DNA of 5,283 nt. Source: Candidatus Moraniibacteriota bacterium. GTDB taxonomy: Bacteria > Patescibacteriota > Minisyncoccia > Moranbacterales > UBA9337. Of the stretch, positions 5,214 through 5,283 are shown piece after piece. Numbering within the stretch: the stretch's first letter is position 1; every line of letters begins with the position of its first letter. The notes beneath the pieces were generated by a model, which had not been told where the DNA came from, did not search any database, and worked only from the letters and a program-made list of their open reading frames with translations. The translations under genes and the position numbers were made by a program. The stretch is taken from NCBI GenBank assembly GCA_003510795.1, contig DOKP01000014.1, positions 331 to 5,613 on the forward strand, in the 5' to 3' direction.

Positions 5214-5283
5214 ATGATAAATTTTTCTTCGAAAATAACCCAAAGAGTCTTAAGCTATTTCTGGGTCATACGCAATATATGGT
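5214..5283 (+). CDS. Start of a gene running off the window (3' partial)
   Basis: From ATG 5214 an open frame runs 23 codons to the end of the window with no stop: MINFSSKITQRVLSYFWVIR and on. The KITQRVLSYF segment looks like the first amphipathic helix of a small winged-helix regulator, a type often opening SKITQKIL-x-YF, but 23 residues are too few to be sure. The possible promoter and phased half-sites just upstream support a real gene, and an autoregulated transcription factor would fit. No Shine-Dalgarno is seen, as for the other genes here. The ATG lies in one arm of a 7-bp inverted repeat (CGTATGA 5211-5217, TCATACG 5266-5272). Confidence 0.4.
   Translation, partial: MINFSSKITQRVLSYFWVIRNIW

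Noticed and set aside
5211..5272. tRNA-like cloverleaf with a 7-bp acceptor-like stem
   Set aside because: It is too short, has no TTCRA T-loop and no proper anticodon arm, and overlaps a plausible coding start.
1..5283. CRISPR array, rRNA, transposase or integrase gene
   Set aside because: The only repeats are the dockerin modules and short palindromes. No regular repeat-spacer pattern, RNA gene signature or recombinase motif was seen.

Overview
The window looks like bacterial accessory DNA from an AT-rich genome. It begins inside one gene and ends inside another. Secreted beta-helix proteins with C-terminal dockerin-like modules, weak or absent Shine-Dalgarno sequences, and a Bro-N/DinD-type gene would all fit an uncultivated lineage such as Candidate Phyla Radiation bacteria. 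That assignment is inference. TGA behaves as a normal stop.

Layout: 1-90 is the C-terminal tail of a gene that starts upstream and ends in a dockerin-like repeat. 107-1960 encodes an intact 617-residue secreted right-handed beta-helix protein with a complete two-repeat dockerin-like module. 1961-2076 holds a probable promoter. 2077-3513 encodes a second secreted beta-helix protein of 478 residues. Its dockerin module is interrupted after the first repeat by a 28-bp insertion that brings a TGA stop. The second repeat survives out of frame to 3658. 3659-3833 is intergenic and carries a promoter whose -10 box lies in the centre of an 8-bp-arm inverted repeat. 3834-4673 encodes a Bro-N/DinD-like protein and 4680-4916 a small acidic protein, probably co-transcribed. 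4950-5140 is an orphan dockerin module with no beta-helix body, signal peptide or start codon. 5141-5213 carries three regularly spaced half-sites and a possible promoter. From 5214 an open frame runs off the end of the window.

The main theme is the dockerin-like module, which occurs four times in about 5.1 kb (tail at 1-90, intact at 1743-1960, interrupted at 3413-3658, orphan at 4950-5140). The protein bodies joined to it differ. Two-repeat dockerins of this kind normally bind calcium and dock onto cohesins, so the encoded proteins may be assembled on a shared surface scaffold. No cohesin is visible here. By hand alignment the intact and interrupted copies are about 86% identical in DNA outside the insertion, and the intact and orphan copies about 80% over 190 bp with no indel. 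The DinD-like/small-protein pair lies between two directly repeated copies. The array therefore looks like a region where surface-protein genes are duplicated, broken and possibly reshuffled by recombination.
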